Of a DNA stretch of 64,000 nucleotides, positions 25,141 through 34,515 are shown piece after piece. Source of the DNA: Bacteroidia bacterium (GTDB lineage: Bacteria > Bacteroidota > Bacteroidia > Chitinophagales > Chitinophagaceae); contig JAUHYD010000007.1 in assembly GCA_030426665.1 (NCBI GenBank), forward strand, positions 1-64,000, written 5' to 3'. Every line of letters starts with the position of its first letter. Positions within the stretch are counted from its first letter, which is position 1. Made by a program: the position numbers and the translations under genes. The notes below the pieces were generated by a model that did no database searches, was not told the origin of the DNA, and was given only the letters and a program-made list of their open reading frames with translations.

Positions 25141-26109
25141 ATGGAACAGAGCGAATTAGATTTCGTAAAAAAAACGAGTTTAGTCAACAGTCAGGGGGTC
25201 AAGTATACCAAGTTTCGCGCCTCTTTGAAACCAAAATATCACATCGTTTGGGCGGAGATTTTTGCAGGATATGCTATCATGATAGCAACACTTTTGCTTG
25301 CAGGATGGGCACAGAATAAGTACCCGGGGTTCTTTTGGTTAACGATACCACTTTGCGCGATTAATGTCGGATATTGGTTCACCTATCTGCATTTGTTCAT
25401 GCATGAGGCTTCCCATTATAACATTGCCCCAGGCAAGGAGTTGAATGATAAACTGGCCAATATTTTCCTGGGCCTTGTTGCCGGTCTTGACATAAAATTC
25501 TACCGGGTAATTCATTTTGAACATCACCGACATCTGGGCACCACGAAGGATACAGAAAACACCTATTTCGAGCCGCTTAACTGGAAGTTTATCATTGAGT
25601 CTGTTACCGGCATTCGTGTTCTCAGGGTATTAGGGAAACGAAATAATGTTATCCGTGCAATTGAAGGGTTAAGCCCCGAAATTCTGCGCAACAATAAGAG
25701 AATGACCATCTTGGGTGCGATATTTAATTTGTCTGTTGCGGTAAGCATGTTTGCCTTTGGATACTGGCAACCAGCACTTGTATGGCTTGGAGGACTTGGA
25801 ATTGTTTTTCCGTTTTTCCATTCTCTACGTCAGCTTCTTGAACATCGTGGAGAATATGCAAAGGCTGATGTCAACTACTTTGAGGTGAACCACGGGGAAA
25901 TAAGCAGGATGTTCGGCACCGGGCCGATAAACTCTACCCTTGGAAGTGCCGGTTTCAACCGACACCTATTACATCATTGGGACCCACAAGCATCATACAC
26001 ACGTCTGAAAGAAATTGAAGAGTTTTTGAAAGACACAGAGATAGGCCCTAAACTAGAAGGGGTGCATACCAGTTACGTAACAACGTTTTTCAAACTATTC
26101 AACAAATAG
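25141..26109 (+). CDS. Membrane fatty acid desaturase family protein
   Basis: 322 residues, integral membrane di-iron enzyme family. The three histidine boxes are visible: HEASH (88-92), HFEHHRH (125-131) and HLLHHW near the C-terminus (about 275). Hydrophobic pairs AGYAIMIATLLLAGWA and FFWLTIPLCAINVGYWF, and a second pair after residue 195, give the four-helix arrangement. Substrate (acyl-lipid, carotenoid or sphingolipid) cannot be decided; HFEHHRHLGT is typical of the broad DesA-like class. The methyltransferase gene follows after 5 bases, so the two are co-transcribed and may act on the same lipid or ether product. Confidence 0.85.
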   Translation: MEQSELDFVKKTSLVNSQGVKYTKFRASLKPKYHIVWAEIFAGYAIMIATLLLAGWAQNKYPGFFWLTIPLCAINVGYWFTYLHLFMHEASHYNIAPGKELNDKLANIFLGLVAGLDIKFYRVIHFEHHRHLGTTKDTENTYFEPLNWKFIIESVTGIRVLRVLGKRNNVIRAIEGLSPEILRNNKRMTILGAIFNLSVAVSMFAFGYWQPALVWLGGLGIVFPFFHSLRQLLEHRGEYAKADVNYFEVNHGEISRMFGTGPINSTLGSAGFNRHLLHHWDPQASYTRLKEIEEFLKDTEIGPKLEGVHTSYVTTFFKLFNK

Positions 26110-26114
26110 ATATA

Positions 26115-27029
26115 ATGCCTGAAAATCTTCCGATTTGCACACTTTGCGGAAAATCTGAATTCAAATATTGGGGTAAATGTACCGATGTAGAATATCACTC
26201 AACGAAAGACGAATATAACTTCTACGAATGTCAGAACTGCAAGCTATTGCAGATAGATCCTATGCCGGTAGACAAGTTGTCCATTATTTACCCATCAAAT
26301 TATTACTCTTTTGTTGCCAATAAGAAAACAGCAGTTGACAACATTAAAGAGTGGTTGGATAAGCGCTTGTTCCGGAAGATTCTGGCAGGGCTGAAAGGCG
26401 ACATAAAAATTCTCGATGTTGGCGGGGGGTCCGGTTGGTTGTTGAATGTAATAAAATCGATATCCGACAAAGTTGTTTTTACCCAAGTCGTAGACCTAGA
26501 TAAAGATGCTGAAAAGCTGGCCAAAGAAAATGGTCATGAATATTTTTGTGGTAAGATTGAGGACTTCAAAACACCTCAAAAATTTGATTTTGTACTATTG
26601 CTTAATCTAATCGAGCACGTAGAAAATCCGCTGGCAGTGCTTAAAAATATCGAAAGTATTCTTTCTGATCAGGGAGTTATATTGATAAAAACCCCAAACT
26701 ACGATAGCCTTGATGCGCGTATGTTTGAACGATGGGGCGGCCTGCATTGTCCTCGGCACTGGGTACTTTTCAGCGAACAGAGCTTTAGGAAAGTAGCAGA
26801 AAAGGCCGGTTTAAAAATCAAATCGCTTTCATATACACAAGGAGCTCCGTTTTGGACCATCAGTGTGCTGGCTTATATGCATAAGAAGAAGTGGACGAAA
26901 TTATCGGCCGAAAGACCGATTGTGCAACATCCGCTATATCCTTTATTTCTGGGGTTATTTGCCGGCTTTGATATCCTGAGAAAGCCATTTGCGAAGACAT
27001 CGCAAATGTTTATCGTGTTGTCAAAATAG
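26115..27029 (+). CDS. SAM-dependent methyltransferase with N-terminal zinc-ribbon-like motif
   Basis: 304 residues. The N-terminus has CxxC pairs (CTLCGKSE and CQNCKLLQ) typical of a small zinc-binding module found before methyltransferase domains of this type. The class I Rossmann domain follows with motif I ILDVGGGSGWLLNVI, an acidic VVDLDKDAEKLA and FVLLLNLIEHVENP. The C-terminal part (LHCPRHWVLFSEQSFRKV) is characteristic of the type 11/12 methyltransferase group common in sugar and polysaccharide clusters. It is 5 bases after the desaturase gene. Substrate unknown. Confidence 0.85.
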   Translation: MPENLPICTLCGKSEFKYWGKCTDVEYHSTKDEYNFYECQNCKLLQIDPMPVDKLSIIYPSNYYSFVANKKTAVDNIKEWLDKRLFRKILAGLKGDIKILDVGGGSGWLLNVIKSISDKVVFTQVVDLDKDAEKLAKENGHEYFCGKIEDFKTPQKFDFVLLLNLIEHVENPLAVLKNIESILSDQGVILIKTPNYDSLDARMFERWGGLHCPRHWVLFSEQSFRKVAEKAGLKIKSLSYTQGAPFWTISVLAYMHKKKWTKLSAERPIVQHPLYPLFLGLFAGFDILRKPFAKTSQMFIVLSK

Positions 27030-27287
27030 CAGAGAAAACTTTCTGAGAAATCAACATATGAAACCAGTTCTGTTTGCGGCACAGGCAATTACTTACAAGT
27101 GCTTAATTCACTCCAGATTCATTGTTGTTGTTGCAGTATTTCACATTTAAGTATAAAATGGAGTACAATGCTGTCTACGGAAGCCATCGCTAACAGAAGC
27201 GCGGTCTGCCTGTATGAACTGCGCGTACCATAAAAGCTAATAATTTGCCCCCACTACCCTTTTATCTGAATCGAAACTTTCCCGATA

Positions 27288-28166
27288 TCATTCTAACCTG
27301 AATCTTAAAGGCAATTTCATGTAGGCGTCAACAACTTCGTCGTCTCTGATACCCGGAATCCATATAGGGCTTTTCTTAATGACACGAACTGCCTCCGCAT
27401 CTATCTCCGGCGATACATTATGCAACAATGTAACATTCTGAACCTTGCCATGAACATCCACCATAAAGCGCAACATTACACGCCCCTCAATTTCATTTCT
27501 TCTAGCTTTACGTGGATATTTTATATTTTTTGTCAGGAATCTATTAAAGTTCTCAGGAGGTGTTGGTGCTATGAAGAATGGAGTAAATTTAATTGACCCG
27601 CCATTTTCGTCATAACACTCGCCAAAAACGATAGTGTCTTTTCGTACCGGTTCAACTTTGCCGGAATCCGCTGTGCCCGTTCCAGGGGCATCATCTATCA
27701 AAATTTTATGTATTTCGCGCCGCTTCAACGCACCGCTGCGGTAATAACTGGTAAGCTCTCCATCAATAATGCCGTCTTCAAAACGACACTTGTGCCAAAG
27801 GAGCTTTGCCGAAGTGTCATAATAATATGCAGTCCGGCCTACTTCCTCGTCATTATGATAGACCACTTCCCATTCAACGTTTCCACTTTCGTAGTATCCG
27901 ACGAAGGGACCTTCGTAGGTTAGTGAGTCTATATCGGAATAATACCCTTCTTTAATCACGGCGTTGGTTGCCAGGTTGCACTTCCTCATGGCACCTCCTC
28001 CTTTTCCGTCGGGAGTGATGGCAATGTAAGTCTCCGCCTGTGACCTACCAACATAATATCCTTCACTATCAAGATAAATAGTGTCAACTGAGTTATTTTC
28101 ATGGTTTTGCGCACTACAAACCACGCTTAACGACGAAACAAGTATAAGGGAAAGCAAAGGTTTCAT
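27288..28166 (-). CDS. TonB family protein with MORN-type repeats
   Basis: 292 residues from the ATG that gives signal peptide MKPLLSLILVSSLSVVCSA; a longer frame adds 12 residues without sense. The middle contains MORN-variant repeats (GPFVGYYESGNVEWEVVYH, then GELTSYYRSGALKRREI). The C-terminal domain is TonB-like (YPRKARRNEIEGRVMLRFMV, VRVIKKSPIWIPG). There is no transmembrane anchor besides the signal, so it is probably a periplasmic or secreted TonB-C protein and not a classical energy transducer. Found widely in Bacteroidota; precise role unknown. The SUMF1-type gene lies upstream on the same strand, 45 bases away. Confidence 0.85.
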   Translation of the reverse strand: MKPLLSLILVSSLSVVCSAQNHENNSVDTIYLDSEGYYVGRSQAETYIAITPDGKGGGAMRKCNLATNAVIKEGYYSDIDSLTYEGPFVGYYESGNVEWEVVYHNDEEVGRTAYYYDTSAKLLWHKCRFEDGIIDGELTSYYRSGALKRREIHKILIDDAPGTGTADSGKVEPVRKDTIVFGECYDENGGSIKFTPFFIAPTPPENFNRFLTKNIKYPRKARRNEIEGRVMLRFMVDVHGKVQNVTLLHNVSPEIDAEAVRVIKKSPIWIPGIRDDEVVDAYMKLPLRFRLE

Positions 28167-28211
28167 AAGGCGATAAGAATCAGTGGGTATATTCAGAAAC
28201 AAATGCAGCTA

Positions 28212-28985
28212 TCAATTGTCAGTCGCCAACCGGAAACCTATGTTCCATCTTCTCTTTTTAGGGTCAATATGCCCCCTGTAAACAGTACGGCAAACTTCGT
28301 CTTTGTCATAATAGGAACCACCACGAATGACCTTCTCTTCTCCGGTTTCAGGTCCTCTCGGGTCAAGTGCATCAATTGTCGTCTGGTAATAGTCCGCGTC
28401 GTACCAGTCTGTACACCATTCTGCCACATTACCCGACAGGTCATAAATGCCTATTTCATTGGGTTCCTTTTGCCCAATAGGATGTGGCGCTCCCTTGCGC
28501 CTACCATACCAACCGACGGTACTTAATTTATTACTTCCTGCATAACGATACTCTCCCGAATACTTACCTCCACGTGCCGCATATTCCCATTCTAACTCTG
28601 TAGGCAATCTATAGTTTTTACCGGGAAACTTCTCGTTAAGGCGCCGTATGAACTCCAACACTTCTTCATAGTTTACATCCACTACCGGACACTCATCACA
28701 ATCCTTATTAATGTAATTAACACCATTGTAGGACGGAGGCAGTATTCCCATAAGTTTCAGCCACTGTCCCTGTGTAATCTCGTATTTCCCGATGTAGAAG
28801 CTCGTAATAGTCACTCTATGTACCGGCTTTTCATTATCAAACTCCGAGCTACTGTATTTTGGATCGTCACTCCCCCTGAAAAAGGTTCCACCCTTTACAT
28901 AAACCATTTGCACATTCAAGCTTCGTTGACCGAAACAAGACATACTAACAAATATAATCGCCAAAAATATTAGTGCTTTCCTCAT
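28212..28985 (-). CDS. SUMF1/formylglycine-generating-enzyme-like protein
   Basis: 257 residues with an exported N-terminus (RKALIFLAIIFVSMSCFG). The FGE-sulfatase domain covers nearly the whole protein: MVYVKGGTFFRGSD, KPVHRVTITSFYIGKYEIT, YRLPTELEWEYAARGG, IYDLSGNVAEWCTDW, VIRGGSYYDKDEVCR and a final WNIGFRLA. Bacteroidota have many such proteins, including GldJ/GldK-related ones, which are structural and not catalytic; true enzyme function is uncertain. It may be co-transcribed with the TonB-like gene downstream. Confidence 0.88.
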   Translation of the reverse strand: MRKALIFLAIIFVSMSCFGQRSLNVQMVYVKGGTFFRGSDDPKYSSSEFDNEKPVHRVTITSFYIGKYEITQGQWLKLMGILPPSYNGVNYINKDCDECPVVDVNYEEVLEFIRRLNEKFPGKNYRLPTELEWEYAARGGKYSGEYRYAGSNKLSTVGWYGRRKGAPHPIGQKEPNEIGIYDLSGNVAEWCTDWYDADYYQTTIDALDPRGPETGEEKVIRGGSYYDKDEVCRTVYRGHIDPKKRRWNIGFRLATDN

Positions 28986-29135
28986 ACTAATCCGAAATTA
29001 CTTTGTGTGATTTACAGAGATACTACCTGCGAATATACAATAATAAGTCACCTCATTGAAAATGCAAAGCCAATTAACTAAATGCAAGGCAACAAGTAGA
29101 CATAGATTTCCTTAAAGACGTCGCACGGACAGAAG

Positions 29136-30365
29136 CTATGATCGCACTACTGCCCTGCTATCCTCGTTGACATTCTTAAGGTTGTATTCCTTAAGTGCAA
29201 CTTCAAGACAATCCATCGCCTCGTTTATTTCATTGACATTCAATACATAAGCGAGCCTTACCTCATCAAGCCCTTTTTCAGGTGTTGCATAGAAACCAGC
29301 TGCCGGAGCCATTAGGATTGTGGTCCCTTTGTATGAAAACTTTTCCAGCAGCCATTGACAAAATTTCTCGGTATCGTCGATAGGCAAACGCGCCATCGCG
29401 TAAAACGCACCACCCGGAACAGGACACTTCACTCCTTCCATTGCATTCAACCTTCGTACCAAAACGTCTCTACGTTTAGTGTACTCTGCATGGACGCTAT
29501 CAAAATAGTCAGTTGGCAAATCAACGGCCGCTTCTCCGGCTATCTGTCCAAATGTCGGAGGACTAAGCCTTGCCTGAGCAAACTTCATTACCGTGTCCAG
29601 TACCTCCTGATTTCTTGTCACAAATGCGCCTATACGTGCGCCGCATGCACTGTATCTCTTAGAAATTGTATCAAGTAGAATAGCGTTATTTTCCAGCCCC
29701 TCAATAGACAATACTGACGTATGCTTCCTGCCATCATAACAAAACTCACGATACGCCTCATCGCTAAACAAAAACAAATCATGTTTCAGACAAATATCTT
29801 TAAGGATATCCAGTTCTGCATCGCTATACAAATAACCGGTTGGGTTATTCGGGTTGCAAATCATAATAGCCCTGGTACGAGGTGTAACGGCCTTGTCAAA
29901 GTCTTCGATTGGCGGCAACGCAAAACCGGTTTCAATTCTGGAAGGGATAGGTATAACCTTCGTTCCTGAACTTATCGCGAAGCCATTATAGTTAGCGTAA
30001 AAAGGCTCAGGGATAATAATCTCATCACCCGGATTTGTACAGGCCATAATAGCAAAGTTGATTGCCTCAGACCCACCTTCCGTAACGATGATTTCATCAG
30101 AAGACACATCGATGTTATTTCGATGATAATACTCAGAAAGCTTTTTTCGATAGCTCTCAAATCCGGCACTAGGACTATATTCCAGAATCTTCAATTCGGA
30201 ATTCCTAATAGCATCAAGCAACGGTCTGGGCGTCTCAATATCGGGCTGTCCGATATTGAGATGAATAACCTTTGTTCCTCGCTTTAATGCGGCATCCGCA
30301 TACGGAATGAGCTTGCGAATTGGAGATGATGGCAAAAGCCCCCCACGTTCTGAAATAGATGGCAT
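29136..30365 (-). CDS. Class I/II pyridoxal-phosphate aminotransferase
   Basis: 409 residues, fold type I. Seen: YSPSAGFESYRKKLSEYY, VTEGGSEAINFAIMA, PNNPTGYLYS, FLFSDEAYREFCYDG and the PLP lysine in LLDTISKRYSACGARIGAF. It belongs to the aspartate/aromatic aminotransferase I-gamma group, with PGGAFYAMARLP before the C-terminus. Substrate cannot be fixed; aspartate or aromatic amino acids are likely. It stands alone, with a 509-base gap to the thioredoxin gene. That gap (30366-30874) holds the thioredoxin terminator and otherwise AT-rich sequence with no supported gene. Confidence 0.92.
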   Translation of the reverse strand: MPSISERGGLLPSSPIRKLIPYADAALKRGTKVIHLNIGQPDIETPRPLLDAIRNSELKILEYSPSAGFESYRKKLSEYYHRNNIDVSSDEIIVTEGGSEAINFAIMACTNPGDEIIIPEPFYANYNGFAISSGTKVIPIPSRIETGFALPPIEDFDKAVTPRTRAIMICNPNNPTGYLYSDAELDILKDICLKHDLFLFSDEAYREFCYDGRKHTSVLSIEGLENNAILLDTISKRYSACGARIGAFVTRNQEVLDTVMKFAQARLSPPTFGQIAGEAAVDLPTDYFDSVHAEYTKRRDVLVRRLNAMEGVKCPVPGGAFYAMARLPIDDTEKFCQWLLEKFSYKGTTILMAPAAGFYATPEKGLDEVRLAYVLNVNEINEAMDCLEVALKEYNLKNVNEDSRAVVRS

Positions 30366-30809
30366 AGGCGCAAAGATAATTGTAAAAGCGACACTGTATA
30401 ATTGGGAACGAAAAAAATATTTAGAACACGTATTTGCAGTGTATTGTGCACATATTTCTCAACCGATTTTGTTTGATTTGTGACGAAAAACACACAACAC
30501 TCAAAAATAAAAATACAAAATATATAGACAGTTGTCTCAACACGTTTCCAGCATAAATACGCGAATACAAAGTCGCCAAAAGACGCCCAAAATGACAAGG
30601 CCGATTCTGTGACATTGGCTTGTGTTCAACACCCAAAAGGTACAAATGAAAAATATTAAACAGGGTGTTAATTTGACCACCTGTACCCATGCATTACGAA
30701 CAAAGCAACACAATTCTGTGACCAGGGAATAATCCTTATCTCTATAAAAAGGTAGCTATCAACGACAAAAATTAAAAGAAACTGGTTTTGTGGAATATTG
30801 AAAACAAAA

Positions 30810-30857
30810 AAGCCAAAAACAAAAATGCTATACAGCCAATAGGTCTGTATAGCATTT
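30810..30857 (-). terminator. Terminator of the thioredoxin-like gene
   Basis: AATGCTATACAG (30824-30835) pairs perfectly with CTGTATAGCATT (30845-30856). On the minus strand the stem is followed by TTTTTGTTTTTGG, a good U-tract, 18 bases after the stop of the thioredoxin-like gene. Confidence 0.85.
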
Positions 30858-30874
30858 AGCATTGAGCAATTAAT

Positions 30875-31381
30875 TTACTGCTTTGCTTGCTTCTTAGCCT
30901 GTGCTATGATATTGTCTGCCTGGGAAAGAAACTGAACTTCCTCTTTTCCGGGAGTAGCACCAGAAGGATACCCCAACGAGCCAATTGCATTAATGTTCAT
31001 CTTGGTATCGTCATTCTTGCTCATGGTGAACAACCAACAAGTTGGATACCCACGCACCTGAAATGCCTGTTGCAGGCTATTGTTTTGCTGCACCAACTCA
31101 GGTGATAACTGTTTCCTGCGAGGAAAATCAAGTTCGAGTAGCACAACATTATCTTTTGCCCACTTGATGAAAGCCGGCTTTGCAAATACATCACGTTGCA
31201 ATTTATGACACCAACCACACCAATCGCTGCCGGTAAAAAATCCAAATATTGGTTTTTTGGTGGCTACAGACTTTTCATGTGCTTTCATCAGGTCTGTGTA
31301 CCAATCTAAACCACCACTGCTATGCTGAGCAAAAGAATTGACAGATAACATCAACAGAAGGGCAATAAGTGTCTTTCTCAT
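30875..31381 (-). CDS. Periplasmic thioredoxin-fold protein
   Basis: 168 residues. Signal peptide MRKTLIALLLMLSVNSFA-Q, then a thioredoxin_7/DUF255-like fold: TKKPIFGFFTGSDWCGWCHK with the redox pair CGWC at 55-58, then FIKWAKDNVVLLELDFPRRK and YPTCWLF (cis-Pro region). Probably a periplasmic thiol-disulfide protein. It ends with an Ala/Lys-rich tail (AKKQAKQ) and has its own terminator. Partner unknown. Confidence 0.88.
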   Translation of the reverse strand: MRKTLIALLLMLSVNSFAQHSSGGLDWYTDLMKAHEKSVATKKPIFGFFTGSDWCGWCHKLQRDVFAKPAFIKWAKDNVVLLELDFPRRKQLSPELVQQNNSLQQAFQVRGYPTCWLFTMSKNDDTKMNINAIGSLGYPSGATPGKEEVQFLSQADNIIAQAKKQAKQ

Positions 31382-31486
31382 AATATTCTTTTTTAATTCA
31401 AAATCTTGTCAGCTAACAAATATAAGCACTTAGTAACTATTGACAACCGAAGTCAGGTCAATATTAACAGACATCAAACCTGACAA

Positions 31487-33118
31487 CTATGCCATTACGC
31501 CACCGTATAGTTCAGCTTTGGTGTTCTTTACACGTTCATCAGTGACATATTCGTCAAATGTCATTTCTCTGTCAATCAGTCCTCCCGGTGTTAGTTCAAG
31601 CACCCTATCGGCCACAGTATTTGCCAACTCATGGTCACGAGAGGTGAATAAGATGGTACCTTTAAAATCTTTCAGGCCGTTGTTGAGTGCGGTAATACTT
31701 TCCAGGTCCAGATGGTTCGTCGGTTCGTCCAACATCAACACATTGCCCTTCAGCATCATCATACGACTCATCATACAACGCATTTTTTCTCCTCCGCTCA
31801 ATACACTTGACTTCTTAAGTGTCTCCTCGCCTGAGAACAGCATCCTACCTAAGAAGCCACGTATAAATGTTTCGTCTTTTTCTTCAGAATATTGACGAAG
31901 CCAGTCGATCAGGTTATCGTCGTTGCCCTCGAAGTACTTAGTATTATCTGAAGGCAAATATGTTGTAGTAACAGTTACACCCCATTTAAACTCTCCTTCG
32001 AAGTCTTTATCTTCTCCTGCAAGTATCTCATAAAAAGCAGTCGTTGCCAATGAATTAGATGACAATACAGCAATTTTCTGTCCACGCTTCAGGTCAATGT
32101 TAATGTCCTTAAACAGCACCTCGCCATTCAGCTTTTTAGTAAGTCCCCTTACCTCTAAAATCTGGTCACCTGCTTCTCGTACCTGATTATTGAACAGGAT
32201 AGCCGGGTACTTACGATTAGATGGACGCATGTCATCGAGCTTAATTTTATCCAATGCTTTTTTACGGCTGGTTGCCTGCTTAGACTTAGAGGCGTTTGCA
32301 GAGAAGCGGGCTATGAACTCCTTCAGTTCGGCAATCTTATCCTCTGCTTTCTTGTTCTGGTCGCTACGCTGCTTTAGCAACAGTTGACTAGACTCATACC
32401 AGAATGTATAGTTACCGGTATATAGGTTGATTTTACCGAAGTCAATGTCGGCAACGTGAGTACAAACAGTATCCAAAAAGTGACGATCGTGCGATACAAC
32501 AAGTACAATCTTATCATAACCCGCCAAAAAGTCTTCGAGCCAGTTGATGGTTTCCAGGTCAAGGTCGTTGGTAGGTTCATCCAACAGCAGGATATCGGGA
32601 TGTCCGAAAAGTGCCTGTGCCAAAAGCACCCTTACTTTCTGATTACCGTCGAGCTCCTTCAGTAATTTGTAGTGAAATTCTTCTTTTATGCCCAGGTTGC
32701 TCAATAAAGTTGCGGCATCGCTTTCTGCATTCCACCCGTCCATTTCTGCGAAAGTGCCTTCCAGCTCCCCTGCTTTCAAACCATCTTCTTCAGTAAAGTC
32801 TTCCTTTGCATACAAGGCATCCTTTTCCTTCATCACTTCATATAAAACCGTATTCCCACGAATTACAGTTTCTAATACCGGCACTTCATCAAACTCATAG
32901 TGATTCTGCGTCAGTACACTCATCCTCATACCTTTGGTAATGTCTACCGTACCGGTTGTCGCGTCAATCTCTCCTGAAATAATTTTCAGGAAGGTAGACT
33001 TACCGGCGCCGTTGGCACCAATTACACCATAGCAATTACCTTCGGTAAATCTGATATTTACGTCTTCAAACAATACACGCTTGCCATAGCGCAGCGACAA
33101 ATTATTAACTGAAATCAT
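31487..33118 (-). CDS. ABC-F family ATPase (YbiT-like)
   Basis: 543 residues, two ABC domains joined by a helical linker (about 240-300, rich in Lys/Ala) and no transmembrane part. ABC-F proteins act on the ribosome as translation or antibiotic-protection factors. NBD1: Walker A GANGAGKST, but the signature is LDGNQK in place of LSGGQ; Walker B LLLDEPTNDLDL. NBD2: the Walker A region reads VLSSNSLATTAF, lacking GxxGxGKS, while the signature LSGGEKMR and LMLDEPTNHLDL are normal. So only one composite ATP site (Walker A1 + signature 2) looks competent. Confidence 0.93.
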   Translation of the reverse strand: MISVNNLSLRYGKRVLFEDVNIRFTEGNCYGVIGANGAGKSTFLKIISGEIDATTGTVDITKGMRMSVLTQNHYEFDEVPVLETVIRGNTVLYEVMKEKDALYAKEDFTEEDGLKAGELEGTFAEMDGWNAESDAATLLSNLGIKEEFHYKLLKELDGNQKVRVLLAQALFGHPDILLLDEPTNDLDLETINWLEDFLAGYDKIVLVVSHDRHFLDTVCTHVADIDFGKINLYTGNYTFWYESSQLLLKQRSDQNKKAEDKIAELKEFIARFSANASKSKQATSRKKALDKIKLDDMRPSNRKYPAILFNNQVREAGDQILEVRGLTKKLNGEVLFKDINIDLKRGQKIAVLSSNSLATTAFYEILAGEDKDFEGEFKWGVTVTTTYLPSDNTKYFEGNDDNLIDWLRQYSEEKDETFIRGFLGRMLFSGEETLKKSSVLSGGEKMRCMMSRMMMLKGNVLMLDEPTNHLDLESITALNNGLKDFKGTILFTSRDHELANTVADRVLELTPGGLIDREMTFDEYVTDERVKNTKAELYGGVMA

Positions 33119-33330
33119 TTATTCTAAATTTTGCGGGCATCATTCGACACATGAATAACATCAAAACATTACACCAAATACCGATACTACCCTTTTTTTT
33201 GAGGTGCAAAGGTATGGATAACATATGTAACTCTTGCTGTAAATAGATAGTATTTAACAATTCTATGGTTAGTATTCAATATTTTCCCGGACAACTTTTC
33301 TTACTTCAAAAAGCTTGATTGCCTACATTT

Positions 33331-34497
33331 ATGGTTATGCCCGAATTGCCAACAAAAACAGGCTCACAATATGACTTAATAATTTCCGGTGCCGGACCTG
33401 CAGGTTGCATGGCCGCACTTGCGCTTCGTGAGTCCGGTCTTAAGGTTTGCCTGATAGACAAAGCTACCTTTCCCAGAGACAAGGTGTGTGGCGATGCGAT
33501 ACCGGGAAGAGCAGTAAAAGCATTGTTCAGCTTACACCCTGAATTCGAGGCGCGTTTCAACGTATTTAAACCAAAACTGTCTACCAGAAAGACGGCATTA
33601 CACTACAAAAACAGGGACATATCATTTGACTGGGTGGGTGCCGCATACACCAGCGCAAGAATCGATTTTGACAACTTCCTATTTGAACTTACCCAAGAAT
33701 TCGCCAAGACTGAGATACATACCGATTGCCATATAACAAGTGTGCAAAAAGAAAATGAGGGCTTTAGTCTGGCTACTAAACATGGACAAACGTTCACCTG
33801 CAAAATGCTTATCGGCGCCGATGGTGCACATTCGGTGATTGCGAAGCAATTGGCAACCAGAACAATAGACAGGCTCAATCACGTAGGATCTGTTCGTGCA
33901 TATTATGCAAACATTCAAGGTTTAGACCCAAATACAACTGAAGTTTTTTTTGATAAAAGATACCTGCCGAGTTATATGTGGGTATTCCCCCTACCCGGCA
34001 ACACTGCCAATGTAGGCTTCGGAATGCTCTCGGACACCATCGTCAAACGAAAAGTGAATCTGAAGAAAGTGTTTTACGAATTCATTGAAGAAACGCCATT
34101 GTTGAAACATCGATTGGCCAATGCAACGCAAACGAGTGCTTTGGAAGGGTTCGGGCTACCGTTAGGTGCTACAGACGTTACGATATCGGGAACGCGATAC
34201 CTGCTAACAGGCGATGCAGCTTCGCTGATAGACCCAATTTCCGGCGACGGTATCGGCAATGCAATGCTTAGTGGTAAACTGGCAGCAGAGCAAGCTATCC
34301 GTTGCTTTGAAAGCAATGACTTTTCCGCAGAATTCATCAAAGAATATGACCGCTTACTATTTTCCAGAATAGGCAGCGAACTAAAAACACACTATTATGC
34401 AAGGCGGATTCTTGCAGGAGCACCAATGCTTCTCGATGCAGTTTTCAGGGCAGCTGGCAACCCTCTACTCAAAAAGTTGATTCAAAAAGGACTCTAA
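33331..34497 (+). CDS. FAD-dependent oxidoreductase, geranylgeranyl reductase family
   Basis: 388 residues from ATG 33331; ATG 33337 is equally possible, and a TTG 12 bases upstream is less likely. N-terminal FAD-binding ISGAGPAGCMAALAL, followed by DKATFPRDKVCGDAIPGRAV (the CGxG-like motif of this family), IGADGAHSVIAKQL, and GDAASLIDPISGDGIGNAM near residue 300. These enzymes reduce isoprenoid chains or act as other flavin oxidoreductases; the substrate is unknown. Convergent with the KUP gene, with 18 bases between stops. Confidence 0.88.
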   Translation: MVMPELPTKTGSQYDLIISGAGPAGCMAALALRESGLKVCLIDKATFPRDKVCGDAIPGRAVKALFSLHPEFEARFNVFKPKLSTRKTALHYKNRDISFDWVGAAYTSARIDFDNFLFELTQEFAKTEIHTDCHITSVQKENEGFSLATKHGQTFTCKMLIGADGAHSVIAKQLATRTIDRLNHVGSVRAYYANIQGLDPNTTEVFFDKRYLPSYMWVFPLPGNTANVGFGMLSDTIVKRKVNLKKVFYEFIEETPLLKHRLANATQTSALEGFGLPLGATDVTISGTRYLLTGDAASLIDPISGDGIGNAMLSGKLAAEQAIRCFESNDFSAEFIKEYDRLLFSRIGSELKTHYYARRILAGAPMLLDAVFRAAGNPLLKKLIQKGL

Positions 34498-34515
34498 GTA
34501 GTGCCCAAGCGTAAG

